Source: Haloarcula mannanilytica (GTDB taxonomy: Archaea > Halobacteriota > Halobacteria > Halobacteriales > Haloarculaceae). From it: a stretch of DNA of 64,000 nucleotides. The stretch covers positions 372,001 through 436,000 of the forward strand of contig NZ_BIXZ01000002.1 of assembly GCF_005406125.1 (NCBI RefSeq), read 5' to 3'. The translations under genes and the position numbers were made by a program. Below the pieces are notes generated by a model, which was not told the origin of the DNA, did no database searches, and saw nothing but the letters and a program-made list of their open reading frames with translations. This document shows, in pieces, positions 42,119 through 49,944 of this stretch; positions within the stretch are counted from its first letter, which is position 1; each line of letters starts with the position of its first letter.

Positions 42119-42470
42119 ACGGAGTGACGACGGAAGCGTGGGCGGAGATGACTTCAGCAGTGCCGATACGCACTGGTCGCAGGCAGCACAACGTTACTAC
42201 GAACCCGGCGGAACGGGGGAACTGACGACCGCAATCGTGTACGCAATCGCAGACGCCCAGGAGGTGTCGCCAAACGAGTTGCGCGGGCGTCCGCTGTACG
42301 AGTCTGTGGACGTTCCGGCGATAGAAGATGCGTTCTTCCGACCGGACGGACGCGGGGACTCCCACCACGGCGTCGGGTCCGTCGAGTTCCGGTACACCGA
42401 GTACCTCGTGAAAGTCCGGAGCGACGGCTGGGTGCAGGTGTACGAACCGACCGAACCGGACCGACCGTAG
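42111..42470 (+). CDS. HalOD1 output domain protein
   Basis: 119 residues. YYEPGGTGELTTAIVYAIADAQ followed by SPNELRGRPLYESVDVPAIEDAFF (positions about 29-75; key residues G-x-L-T-x-A-I, L-Y-E-S-V-D) and a terminal beta pair FRYTEYLVKVRSDGWVQVY match HalOD1, a haloarchaeal output domain found alone or attached to response-regulator receivers. Here it is stand-alone and overlaps the DUF7344 gene by 8 bases. The pair is presumably a small regulatory unit; signals and targets are unknown. Confidence 0.85.
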   Translation: MSKRSDDGSVGGDDFSSADTHWSQAAQRYYEPGGTGELTTAIVYAIADAQEVSPNELRGRPLYESVDVPAIEDAFFRPDGRGDSHHGVGSVEFRYTEYLVKVRSDGWVQVYEPTEPDRP

Positions 42471-42684
42471 ACGCATACTCCGGCGCTACGCCGTTCTCAC
42501 ACGCCGGCCACACATGCCCTCAGTCTCCTTCTCGACCGATAGCACGCCGAAGAGAGTCCGGACAGCCGGTCCGCCGTGCGCCGTGGTTTCTCGGCTGGCC
42601 TCTGCCCTGGCCTCGGGCTTTTCGACGCGAGAGCCCTTCCGACGCCGAGTGGCCGCTGTGGCCGGTGCTCTCGGCTCGGGGCAA

Positions 42685-43128
42685 CTACTCTCGGTCCGGT
42701 TCCTCGGCGAGTGCGGTCTCGCGCAGCCGCTGGGATTCCTCGCTGTCGGCCGTCAGTTCGGGGACCGGCGTCGGCTCCCCGTCCTCGATTGCGACGAAGG
42801 TCGCGTAGGCGCTGGTCGTCTCCTCGGTGTCGCCGGTGTGTGGGTCCTCGCGGGCGACTTCGATGCGAACCCGGACACTGGTCCGGCCCGTAGCGTAGGC
42901 GTAGGACTCGATGAGCGCGGTGTCGCCGATGGGGATTGGGCGCTCGAAGTCGACGCGGGACATCTGGGCGGTCACGCAGGACGCCCGGGCGGCCCGCATG
43001 GCCGACATCGCGCCGATTTCGTCCATCCACTTCATGACGATGCCGCCGTGGGCGCTCTGGTAGTTGTTCGCGTGAGTCGGCTGGACGCGCTCGCGGTTGA
43101 CGATGTGCGTGTCGGCGATGCTCGGCAT
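42685..43128 (-). CDS. Acyl-CoA thioesterase, hotdog fold
   Basis: 147 residues, YciA/Acot-like. The signature AHGGIVMKWMDEIGAMSAMRAAR near residue 26-48 (conserved G-G, with Asp at the active position) is followed by a hotdog beta sheet: FERPIPIGDTALIESYAY and TSVRVRIEVAREDPHTGD. Hydrolyses acyl-CoA to free acid and CoA, adjusting CoA pools. The C-terminal acidic tail is a halophilic trait. Monocistronic; the 214-base gap on its left shows no gene. Confidence 0.9.
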   Translation of the reverse strand: MPSIADTHIVNRERVQPTHANNYQSAHGGIVMKWMDEIGAMSAMRAARASCVTAQMSRVDFERPIPIGDTALIESYAYATGRTSVRVRIEVAREDPHTGDTEETTSAYATFVAIEDGEPTPVPELTADSEESQRLRETALAEEPDRE

Positions 43129-43248
43129 GGCTCTCCGTAGAACGTGTCCCGGGAAAACGGTGTGGTGGGTCGCTGGCGGCGGCCCACTCGGTCACGCACC
43201 CCGCCGTCGCCGTGATAGCCTCGCCGGACGACGGCGTCTCTACCGATG

Positions 43249-43797
43249 TTACCCGGTGAACTGGTGGTATTCGAGGCCTTTGTGCTTCATCTCGTTGTGC
43301 TTGCGTTCGAGGAACGAGTAGACGGAGCCATGCGGCGCACCGTCCAGAATCATCTCGGCGGCCTCTCGCACGGCGTCGACCTGCTCGGGGCCGCCGATGA
43401 TGCCAAGCGTCGAGCCGTAGATGACGACGGCCGCGCCGGAGAGTTCCTGCATGAGTTCCCGCGTTCGGCCGCCCTCGCCGATGAGGCGGCCCTTCTGGCG
43501 GCGGAAGTCGTTCTTGTTGCGGGAGGCGGCCTCGATGTCGATGAGTTCGAACATCATCATGTCGTCGTCCAGCAGCGCCAGCGCGTCGTCGGGCGCGAAC
43601 CCGCGGCCGATGGCCTTCACGATGTCGGGGCCTTTCAGCGCCGTCACGGGGTCACCGACGGACTCGACTTTCACCGTGCCGTCCTCGGAGTCGATGTCCA
43701 GCCGGACCTCTGCGCGCTCCTCGATTTCGCGCATGGTCTCACCGCCTTCGCCGATCAACACACCGATACGGTCCTGCGGAATCTTCACGTGTTGCAT
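43249..43797 (-). CDS. KH-domain RNA-binding protein, Pno1/Dim2-like
   Basis: 182 residues with two KH domains: QHVKIPQDRIGVLIGEGGETMREIEE (residues 2-27; GxxG is GEGG) and KGRLIGEGGRTRELMQELS near 100. This is the archaeal form of Krr1/Dim2 (Pno1), involved in late 16S rRNA maturation in other organisms. It is downstream of eif1A and rio1 in one operon, matching the conserved archaeal order and joining three factors of small-subunit maturation and initiation. The ATG at 43797 begins MQHVKIPQ. Confidence 0.93.
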   Translation of the reverse strand: MQHVKIPQDRIGVLIGEGGETMREIEERAEVRLDIDSEDGTVKVESVGDPVTALKGPDIVKAIGRGFAPDDALALLDDDMMMFELIDIEAASRNKNDFRRQKGRLIGEGGRTRELMQELSGAAVVIYGSTLGIIGGPEQVDAVREAAEMILDGAPHGSVYSFLERKHNEMKHKGLEYHQFTG

Positions 43798-43879
43798 AAG
43801 TATACTACCTCGTAGGAGGTTCTGCCTGTTTAAAACTTCGGCAGTCGCGTAACTGACAAATGTGGCGGTGACTCCGTCG

Positions 43880-44815
43880 TTACTCGTCGTCGCGGCGGTC
43901 GGCCGGCGTTCCCTGTGGCACGGCGTCGTCGTCGCTGCCCGGCGCGGTGTCGTCTTTGTCTTTGGGCGTCGCGTACTCCTTGACGTACGCGAGCAGGGCC
44001 TCGGGCGTCGCGTCAACGCCCTGTCTGGCGAAGAAGTTCGCGACGTTGCGACAGTCCCGTTCGAGGAACTCCTCGGCGTTGGGGTGGTGAATAGTCACTG
44101 CCTGTCCGAGGTCGATGATGTATAACTGCCCCTCGTGGAAGACGATGTTGTACTCCGAGAGGTCACCGTGGACGAGGCCGGCGTCGTACAGCCGGCGGGT
44201 GTACTCCTTGACGACCTCGTAGGCGGTCTCGGGGTTCTCGATGTGGACCTCGCTGAGGCGCTTGCTGCGGCCGTCCTCCGTTCCGAGATACTCCATCACG
44301 AGGACGTTCCGCTCGACAGCGATGGGTTCCGGCGTCCGGACGCCGGCCCGGCGGGCACGTTTGAGATTCGATGATTCCTTGCGGACCCACGCGGTGACGA
44401 CCTTCTTTTTGTCCGAACCGATGCCCTCGAAGCGGGGGTCGCCGTCGAGATACCCGCGCATGTCCTTGAAATCGGAGGCGTTGATGCGGTACACCTTGAC
44501 GGCGACCTCTTTGTCGCCCGACAGCGCCGTGTAGACGTTTGCCTCCTTGCCGGTCGAGATCGGGCCACCAAAGGCGTCGATGTGGCCGTCCTGGACGAGC
44601 TTGTACAGCGCGCCGTAGGTGGCGTCGTCGAAGACGCTGGCCTCGACTTTGAACTGGTCTGCGTCCTTGATGCGCTCGCGGAACTCGCTGAACTCGCGGT
44701 CCCGCTTGCGGGCGATTTTGTCGGCCTCCGTGTCGGAAACGTCGACCTCTTCCCACTCGTCGCCCGGCGAGTCGACATCGTCCGTATCGAGCAGGCCGAA
44801 CTGCCCCTCGGTCAC
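43880..44815 (-). CDS. rio1: RIO1-type serine protein kinase
   Basis: 311-residue atypical kinase/ATPase of small-subunit maturation. The RIO P-loop STGKEANVYTA near residue 87, the catalytic-loop HGDLSEYN near 222 and metal-loop IIDLGQAV near 242 are intact. An acidic N-terminal extension (about 1-50) and an acidic C-terminal tail (280-311) flank the domain. It lies between eif1A (41-base gap) and the KH gene (82 bases), as in many archaea. It should act on pre-30S particles together with the KH protein. Confidence 0.96.
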   Translation of the reverse strand: MTEGQFGLLDTDDVDSPGDEWEEVDVSDTEADKIARKRDREFSEFRERIKDADQFKVEASVFDDATYGALYKLVQDGHIDAFGGPISTGKEANVYTALSGDKEVAVKVYRINASDFKDMRGYLDGDPRFEGIGSDKKKVVTAWVRKESSNLKRARRAGVRTPEPIAVERNVLVMEYLGTEDGRSKRLSEVHIENPETAYEVVKEYTRRLYDAGLVHGDLSEYNIVFHEGQLYIIDLGQAVTIHHPNAEEFLERDCRNVANFFARQGVDATPEALLAYVKEYATPKDKDDTAPGSDDDAVPQGTPADRRDDE

Positions 44816-44856
44816 GCTTGTGCCTCCGTCGAGCCCGCGGCCACGTACATATCAGG

Positions 44857-45144
44857 CTACTCCTGGATGTGTCCCTCCTCGCGTAGTTGGTCGGCGTCCT
44901 GTTTCTCATAGCGCCACGTGATGTCGGCCTTCTCGTCTTGCCAGTCCCAGGGCTCGACCAGCACAACGTCGTCCTCGCGTATCCAGATTCGCTTTTGCAT
45001 CTTGCCTGGAATCCGGGCTGTGCGTTCGACGCCGTCCATACAGCGTACCTTGACGCGGTTCGCGCCAAGCATGTCCATGACGACGGCGAACACCTCGTCC
45101 TCTTCTGGCATCCGCAGGTTCTTTCTGCTGTCGTTGTCGCTCAT
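44857..45144 (-). CDS. eif1A: Translation initiation factor aIF1A
   Basis: 95 residues, one OB-fold S1-like domain: [29 protein letters not shown]-type pattern (residues 10-38; key G-x-N-R-V-x-V-R-C), [35 protein letters not shown]. It binds the 30S A site and stimulates start-codon scanning. First gene of the eif1A-rio1-KH operon. The ATG at 45144 starts [13 protein letters not shown]. Confidence 0.96.
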   Translation of the reverse strand: MSDNDSRKNLRMPEEDEVFAVVMDMLGANRVKVRCMDGVERTARIPGKMQKRIWIREDDVVLVEPWDWQDEKADITWRYEKQDADQLREEGHIQE

Positions 45145-45265
45145 ATCCGATACTTCGACGGGGAGAGGTTTAAGGTTTGGAAAAGCTGGACCGAGAACGG
45201 GGTCCGTGGCCCCTGACATGGGGTGGGACAGATGCTGGGACCTACCGAAACCGAGGTCGTGGCCG

Positions 45266-45394
45266 TCAGTCAGCGCCGAGACAGCCGACCCACGCGCAGT
45301 CGGTGCAGGTCTCGATGCCGTTCGCCGTTGTCGTCTCGCCGCGACAGCCCGGGCAGACGGAGCCGACGGGCGTGGCTTCGGCTTTACTCGTCGG
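45266..45394 (-). other. Zinc-ribbon coding frame without a normal start codon
   Basis: A 42-residue open frame, bounded upstream by an in-frame TAA at 45395-45397, ends with TGA at 45266. It reads [13 protein letters not shown] then [20 protein letters not shown] and AWVGCLGAD. Two CxxC pairs 12 residues apart look like a small zinc-finger protein of the kind found at 37480, yet no ATG, GTG or TTG exists in the frame. It begins just after and partly overlaps the end of the aldehyde dehydrogenase gene. It could be a decayed gene that lost its start, or one using an unusual start. Confidence 0.5.
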
Positions 45395-46955
45395 TTATGA
45401 TGTCGGCCGAGAGGCCCTGTGCCATCTCGATGTCCTTGGAGTTGTTCAGCGTCCAGGCGGTGCGTTCGGTGACGGCCTCGATGACTTCGCGGCCGCTCGG
45501 GAGGCCGTTGCCGGACTTCTTGACGCCGCCGAAGGGCAGATGGACCTCTGCGCCGATACACGGGAGATTCCCGTAGGCGAGGCCGATTTCGGCCTCGTCG
45601 CGGAACTGATTGATCTGTCGGTAGTCCTCGGAGATGATCGCGCCGGCGAGGCCGTAGTCGACGCTGTTGTGCATCTCCAGCGCCCGGTCGAAGTCACCGG
45701 AGTACTCCAGTAGTGCGACGTGGGGGCCGAACACTTCCTCGTTGATACAGCGCAGGTCCTCGTCGTAGTCGATCTCGTAGACGAACGGGCCGACCCAGTG
45801 ACCGTTCTCGAAGCTCCCGCTTCGCTCACTGTCCGCGGCCTCAGCCGCGCTGTCCTCGTGGCCGTCGGGAATCTCCTCGGCACCGAGATCGGCGCGGTCG
45901 ACGAGCACGTTCGCCCCCTCCTCGCGGGCGAGGTCGTTGTAGCGGTTGAATTTCTCGACCTGATCGCTCTCGATGAGCGGCCCCATGAAGGTGTCTTCCG
46001 CCAGCGGGTCGCCGACGGCGATGTCTTCGGCCACGTCGACAAACCGCTCCTTGAACTCGTCGTACACGTCCTCGTGGACGATGAGCCGCTCCGAGGAGAC
46101 ACAGCGCTGGCCGGTCGTCTTGAAGCTGGACATCACAGCCGAGTGGACCGCGATGTCGAGGTCTGCCTCTTCGGTGATGACGACAGCGTTTTTCCCGCCC
46201 ATCTCGCAGGCGGCGATCTTGCCGGGCTCGCCGCCGACCTTGGAGGCAATCTGGTGGCCCACTTCGGCGCTGCCGGTAAAGAGGACCGTCTCGACGCGGT
46301 CGTCCTCGACGATGGCGTTGCCGGCGTCGCCGTAGCCCTGCACGAGGTTGAACACGCCGTCGGGGATGCCCGAGTCCTCGAACATCTCGGCGATGATATG
46401 GGCACACCACGGGGTCTGCTCGGCGGGCTTCCAGACGACGGTGTTGCCCTCGACCAGCGTGACTGCGAGATGCCAGAACGGGATGGCCACCGGGAAGTTC
46501 CACGGCGTGATACAGCCGACGACACCCTTGGGCTTGCGTCGCATGTAGGCGTCCTTGCTGGCAATTTCCGAGGGAACTACATCGCCGTGGGGATGGCGGG
46601 CGTTGCCGGCGGCCCACTCGACCATGTGCCAGGCCTCGGTCACGTCGGCCAGCCCCTCGCTTATCTCCTTGCCACACTCCATGGTGACGATTTCGCCGAG
46701 TTCCTCGTGGCGGTCGCGCAGTTCGTGGTAGATGTCCCAGAGGTACTCGGCGCGGTCGATGTACGACAGCGAGCGCCACTCGTCGTAGGCGTCTTCGGCC
46801 GCGGCCAGCGCGCGGTCTACGTCGTCCTCGGTCCCGCGATGGAACGAGGCGAGTGCCTCGCCGGTTGCGGGGTTCTCGCTCGTGAACGTTTCGTCGCCGG
46901 TGCCTGTCGTCCAGTCGCCGTCGATGTAGTGTCGCCGTGAGTCGTCTGCACTCAT
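45384..46955 (-). CDS. Aldehyde dehydrogenase, probable P5C dehydrogenase
   Basis: 523-residue NAD(P)-dependent aldehyde dehydrogenase. Catalytic Cys285 is in [11 protein letters not shown] and Glu251 in CEMGGKN; the cofactor region is FTGSAEVG near 226, and [14 protein letters not shown] near 151 is the conserved N-terminal motif. An acidic insertion of about 25 residues (about 345-370, [15 protein letters not shown]) is unusual. The proline dehydrogenase gene lies immediately upstream (63 bases) on the same strand, so oxidation of glutamate semialdehyde to glutamate is the likely role. A different substrate cannot be excluded from sequence alone. Confidence 0.9.
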   Translation of the reverse strand: MSADDSRRHYIDGDWTTGTGDETFTSENPATGEALASFHRGTEDDVDRALAAAEDAYDEWRSLSYIDRAEYLWDIYHELRDRHEELGEIVTMECGKEISEGLADVTEAWHMVEWAAGNARHPHGDVVPSEIASKDAYMRRKPKGVVGCITPWNFPVAIPFWHLAVTLVEGNTVVWKPAEQTPWCAHIIAEMFEDSGIPDGVFNLVQGYGDAGNAIVEDDRVETVLFTGSAEVGHQIASKVGGEPGKIAACEMGGKNAVVITEEADLDIAVHSAVMSSFKTTGQRCVSSERLIVHEDVYDEFKERFVDVAEDIAVGDPLAEDTFMGPLIESDQVEKFNRYNDLAREEGANVLVDRADLGAEEIPDGHEDSAAEAADSERSGSFENGHWVGPFVYEIDYDEDLRCINEEVFGPHVALLEYSGDFDRALEMHNSVDYGLAGAIISEDYRQINQFRDEAEIGLAYGNLPCIGAEVHLPFGGVKKSGNGLPSGREVIEAVTERTAWTLNNSKDIEMAQGLSADIITDE

Positions 46956-47018
46956 ATTCGGTACTGTACGCTAGCCATACCAATAGATTCCCCCGCCCAT
47001 GGTCGCACCCTGGACCTA

Positions 47019-47855
47019 TTATGTCAGGACCGCCCGAGCGGCAAACAGCGCGTTCTCCTTGCGTTCGCGGACGCGGCGGTAGAAGTACGAGAACCACTTG
47101 TCGCCGTAGGGGATGTACTGCCACATCGGGACGCCTTCCGCGGCGAGCTCGCGCTGGGCGTCGTCGCGGACACCCATCAACATCTGCACCTCGTAGTCGG
47201 TGCCGTACTCGTCGTGGAGCTTCTTCGCGTAGTCTATCATCGCCGGATCGTGGCTGCCGACGGCGATACCGCCTTTGAACTCCGAGAACATCAGTTCGAG
47301 ACAGCCCCGGTAGGCCTCGTTGACGCGCTCTTTCTTCTTGTAGGAGATCTCCCTGGGTTCGGAGTAAGCCCCCTTGACCAGTCGGACCTTGCCGGGAAGC
47401 GGGGCGAGCCGTTCCAGGTCGTTCGGCGTGCGCGTGAGGTTGGCCTGCGTACAGACGCCGACGCCGCCCTCGTGTTCCGTGACGACCCGCTCGTACGCGT
47501 CGAGGGTCACGTCAGTCGTCGTATGGTCCTCCATGTCGACCCAGACGAAGACGCCGCGTTCGTCGCCCGCCGCGACGATGCGTTCGAGATTCTCGACGAA
47601 CACGTCGTCGCCGACATCGAGGCCGATCTGAGAGGGTTTGACCGAGATACAGCAGTCCAGGCCGCTTCTGTCGAGCTCCTCGATCAGTTCGATGTACTCG
47701 TCGGCGTCCTCGTCGGCCGGCTGGCGCTCGTCGTAGTGTTCGCCTAACAGATTCAGGATGCCCTTGATGCCGTCCTCGTTGAGCGAGGCGACGTGGTCGA
47801 GTGCTCCCGGCGCGGTCTCTCCGGCGACGAAATTGTTCGCTATCGGTGGTATCAT
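47019..47855 (-). CDS. Proline dehydrogenase
   Basis: 278-residue FAD-dependent TIM-barrel enzyme, monofunctional form, oxidising proline to pyrroline-5-carboxylate. Seen are CCISVKPSQIGLDVG near residue 68, FVWVDMEDH near 103, RLVKGAYSEPREISY near 157, and the substrate/FAD-binding end GVPMWQYIPYGDKWFSYFYRRVRERKEN (about 240-267; R-R-x-x-E is the carboxylate-binding motif). With the downstream aldehyde dehydrogenase it forms a proline-to-glutamate operon. The 283-base spacer upstream, divergent from the SCP2 gene, holds no ORF worth calling. Confidence 0.93.
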   Translation of the reverse strand: MIPPIANNFVAGETAPGALDHVASLNEDGIKGILNLLGEHYDERQPADEDADEYIELIEELDRSGLDCCISVKPSQIGLDVGDDVFVENLERIVAAGDERGVFVWVDMEDHTTTDVTLDAYERVVTEHEGGVGVCTQANLTRTPNDLERLAPLPGKVRLVKGAYSEPREISYKKKERVNEAYRGCLELMFSEFKGGIAVGSHDPAMIDYAKKLHDEYGTDYEVQMLMGVRDDAQRELAAEGVPMWQYIPYGDKWFSYFYRRVRERKENALFAARAVLT

Positions 47856-48138
47856 TATCGAATCGACGCCGCTGTATGAGTCTAAACGGATCTCTGCCTA
47901 AAAGGTCACTCAAGATTTACTTGAAACCAAGCGAGACACGGGGGACGCCAGCTTTGAACCTACACCATCGGGATGGTGGACTGCCTCCGGGGCTCGCTGT
48001 CCGCGTTCAGGCGGCGAAACCAGTGCGGGACGGAGATTGCGCTGGACGATGTCAACGCCGCCGTTGTGGTCGTCGGCCGAGCGCGGGCGTAGTGCCGGAG
48101 GACAACACAGAAAAGCCCCCCTCGCATATCGCCTGCCA

Positions 48139-48549
48139 ATGACGGTGATGCTCCCGACCGAGGCCGACGACTGGGCCGCTGCGTGGCGCGACCGGATCAA
48201 CGAACGGGACGCGTTCGCTGACACCGCCGACGGCTTCACCGCCGCGTTCTGTTTCGAGATCCGCGCCGACGACGCTTACGCCGGTGCGCCGATACAGTTC
48301 TCGGTCGTCATCGAAGACGGCGTCTGTACCGCCGCCGGGACGGCCACAGACCCTGAATACGACTTCGCGTTCCGTGGCCCCTACAGCCAGTGGGTCACAA
48401 TGTTGCAGGGCGACCTCGACATCTCCGCCGCAGCGATGGACGGCACCTTCGATGTCGAGGGCGACACGATGCGGCTGCTCCGCCGCCAGGACACCATCGC
48501 CGAGATGGTCGCGGCGGCACAGAACGTCGACACCGAGTTCGAGCACTGA
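48139..48549 (+). CDS. SCP2 sterol-binding-like protein
   Basis: 136 residues. The pattern FCFEIRADDAYAGAPIQFSVVIEDGVCTAAGTAT then YDFAFRGPYSQWVTMLQGDLDISAAAMDGTFDVEGDTMRLLR (about residues 35-115; key W, G-D-L-D, G-x-F-x-V-x-G) is an SCP2/sterol-carrier domain. Archaeal members are thought to bind lipids or acyl-CoA. The ATG at 48139 begins MTVMLPTEADDW. It is followed after 38 bases by a small membrane-protein gene on the same strand. Confidence 0.86.
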   Translation: MTVMLPTEADDWAAAWRDRINERDAFADTADGFTAAFCFEIRADDAYAGAPIQFSVVIEDGVCTAAGTATDPEYDFAFRGPYSQWVTMLQGDLDISAAAMDGTFDVEGDTMRLLRRQDTIAEMVAAAQNVDTEFEH

Positions 48550-48587
48550 CCGACGGGCTTTTGTCCGCCCGCTTGGCCTACACGGGT

Positions 48588-48824
48588 ATGCTCGACAAAC
48601 TCGGTGCGGTTGGTATCGCCGGCATCGTCGTGTTGCTCGCCGGCATCGGTCTGGTCGCGTGGCAGGCACCTATCGTCGCCGCCGGCATCGCCCTGGTTGT
48701 CGGCGGCCTCGGACTGGTCGTCTACGGTCTCGTCACGACGCTTCTCGGCGCGTTCGGACTCGGCGGCGGGATGGGCGGGATGGGCGGCGGTGGAATGGGT
48801 GGCGGTGGCGGCGGAATGCCCTGA
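48588..48824 (+). CDS. Small membrane protein with Gly/Met-rich tail
   Basis: 78 residues. Two hydrophobic helices (about 7-24 and 28-54) end in a tail made almost only of glycine and methionine (from about residue 58: GGGMGGMGGGGMGGGGG). Similar haloarchaeal proteins are known to me as DUF7470, with no function assigned. The Met-rich tail might bind copper or be simply flexible. It is probably co-transcribed with the SCP2 gene. It ends four bases before the convergent histidine kinase. Confidence 0.78.
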   Translation: MLDKLGAVGIAGIVVLLAGIGLVAWQAPIVAAGIALVVGGLGLVVYGLVTTLLGAFGLGGGMGGMGGGGMGGGGGGMP

Positions 48825-48827
48825 CCG

Positions 48828-49862
48828 CTAACAGGCCGTGTCTGCGCCGACATCGAACTCGAACCGCGCCCCGCCGCTTTTGGCCGCTGTGATACGCACC
48901 GCCCAGCCGTGCGCCTCGGCGATTGCGCGCGTGATATAGAGCCCGAAGCCGGTCCCGTCAGCCGTCTGGGACGCGCCCGGATCGAACACCCACTCCCGGA
49001 TATCGGGATCGATGCCCCGACCGTCGTCCTCGATTGCGAACCCCTCGGGCGTCGCTTCGACGCGAACCGTCAGATGTGGTCGGTCGCCGTCTTCGCTCTC
49101 TTCGTCGGCGGCGGGACCGTGTGTCACGGCATTTGCGAAGACGTTCTCGAACAGCCGCAGCAGCCGGTTCTCGTCGCCCTGGACCAGTATCGACGGCGGC
49201 TGGTCCAGCACTGCCCTGTCGGTCTCGACGTGGCTCCATGCAACTGTCGCCACGTCGGCGAGATTGACCGTCGTTTTCTCGGTCGCCAGTGTCCCCTCTC
49301 TGGTCGCGGTCCGCAAGTCGTCGATAATCGATTCTAACCGCTTTAGTCCGTCTCTGGCGGCTTCGATGTGCTCCGATGCGGTCTCCTGGGCGGCCAGTTC
49401 GAGGTGTCCGCTCGTGACGGCAAGCGGCGTCCGGAGGTCGTGTGCCAGCAGGTCGGCAAACTCCGTGAGCCGGTCGTTCTGGCGCTGGAGGTGCCACGCC
49501 TGTTCCCGACGCTCGGTCACGTCACGGCCGACGCCGCTGAACCCCTGTATCGTCCCGTCCGCCGCCGTGAGAAGCCGGCCGGTGAGTTCGAACCGCACCA
49601 CGCCCTCCGTCGTCTCGGCCCGCGCCTCGACGGTCGTCCAGCCCTGGTCGAACACCTCGGCGATGGCCGCCTCGACGGCCGCGCGGTCGTCCTCAACGAA
49701 GAACTCGGTCGGAGCCATCCCCGCGAGCTCGTCGTCGGTCAGGTCGAACAGCTCGTTCAATCGGGCGTTCCAGTACGCGAGCTCGCCGTTTGCGTCGTAG
49801 ACGTAGAAGACATCGTCGAGCGTCTCGATTGCGGCCGACAGGACACGGCACCGGTCTTCCAT
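48828..49862 (-). CDS. PAS-domain sensor histidine kinase
   Basis: 344 residues, soluble, orphan. A PAS domain (about 10-118; VFYVYDANGELAYWNARLNELF...VGRDVTERRE) precedes the dimerisation/phosphoacceptor helix with His141 in LLAHDLRTPL and a C-terminal HATPase domain with N-box ENVFANAVTHG near 239, G1 DDGRGID near 279 and GTGFGLYITRAIAEAHGW near 303. No receiver domain or response-regulator gene is nearby. It lacks a membrane anchor, so it probably senses a cytoplasmic signal or redox state through PAS. Confidence 0.92.
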   Translation of the reverse strand: MEDRCRVLSAAIETLDDVFYVYDANGELAYWNARLNELFDLTDDELAGMAPTEFFVEDDRAAVEAAIAEVFDQGWTTVEARAETTEGVVRFELTGRLLTAADGTIQGFSGVGRDVTERREQAWHLQRQNDRLTEFADLLAHDLRTPLAVTSGHLELAAQETASEHIEAARDGLKRLESIIDDLRTATREGTLATEKTTVNLADVATVAWSHVETDRAVLDQPPSILVQGDENRLLRLFENVFANAVTHGPAADEESEDGDRPHLTVRVEATPEGFAIEDDGRGIDPDIREWVFDPGASQTADGTGFGLYITRAIAEAHGWAVRITAAKSGGARFEFDVGADTAC

Positions 49863-49944
49863 GCTGCTGAAACGCCGCCGAGGAATATAACTACTCAGTT
49901 CGGACCGTCGCCGACGCTGACAGGTCGCCGTCCGCCGGCCGCCG

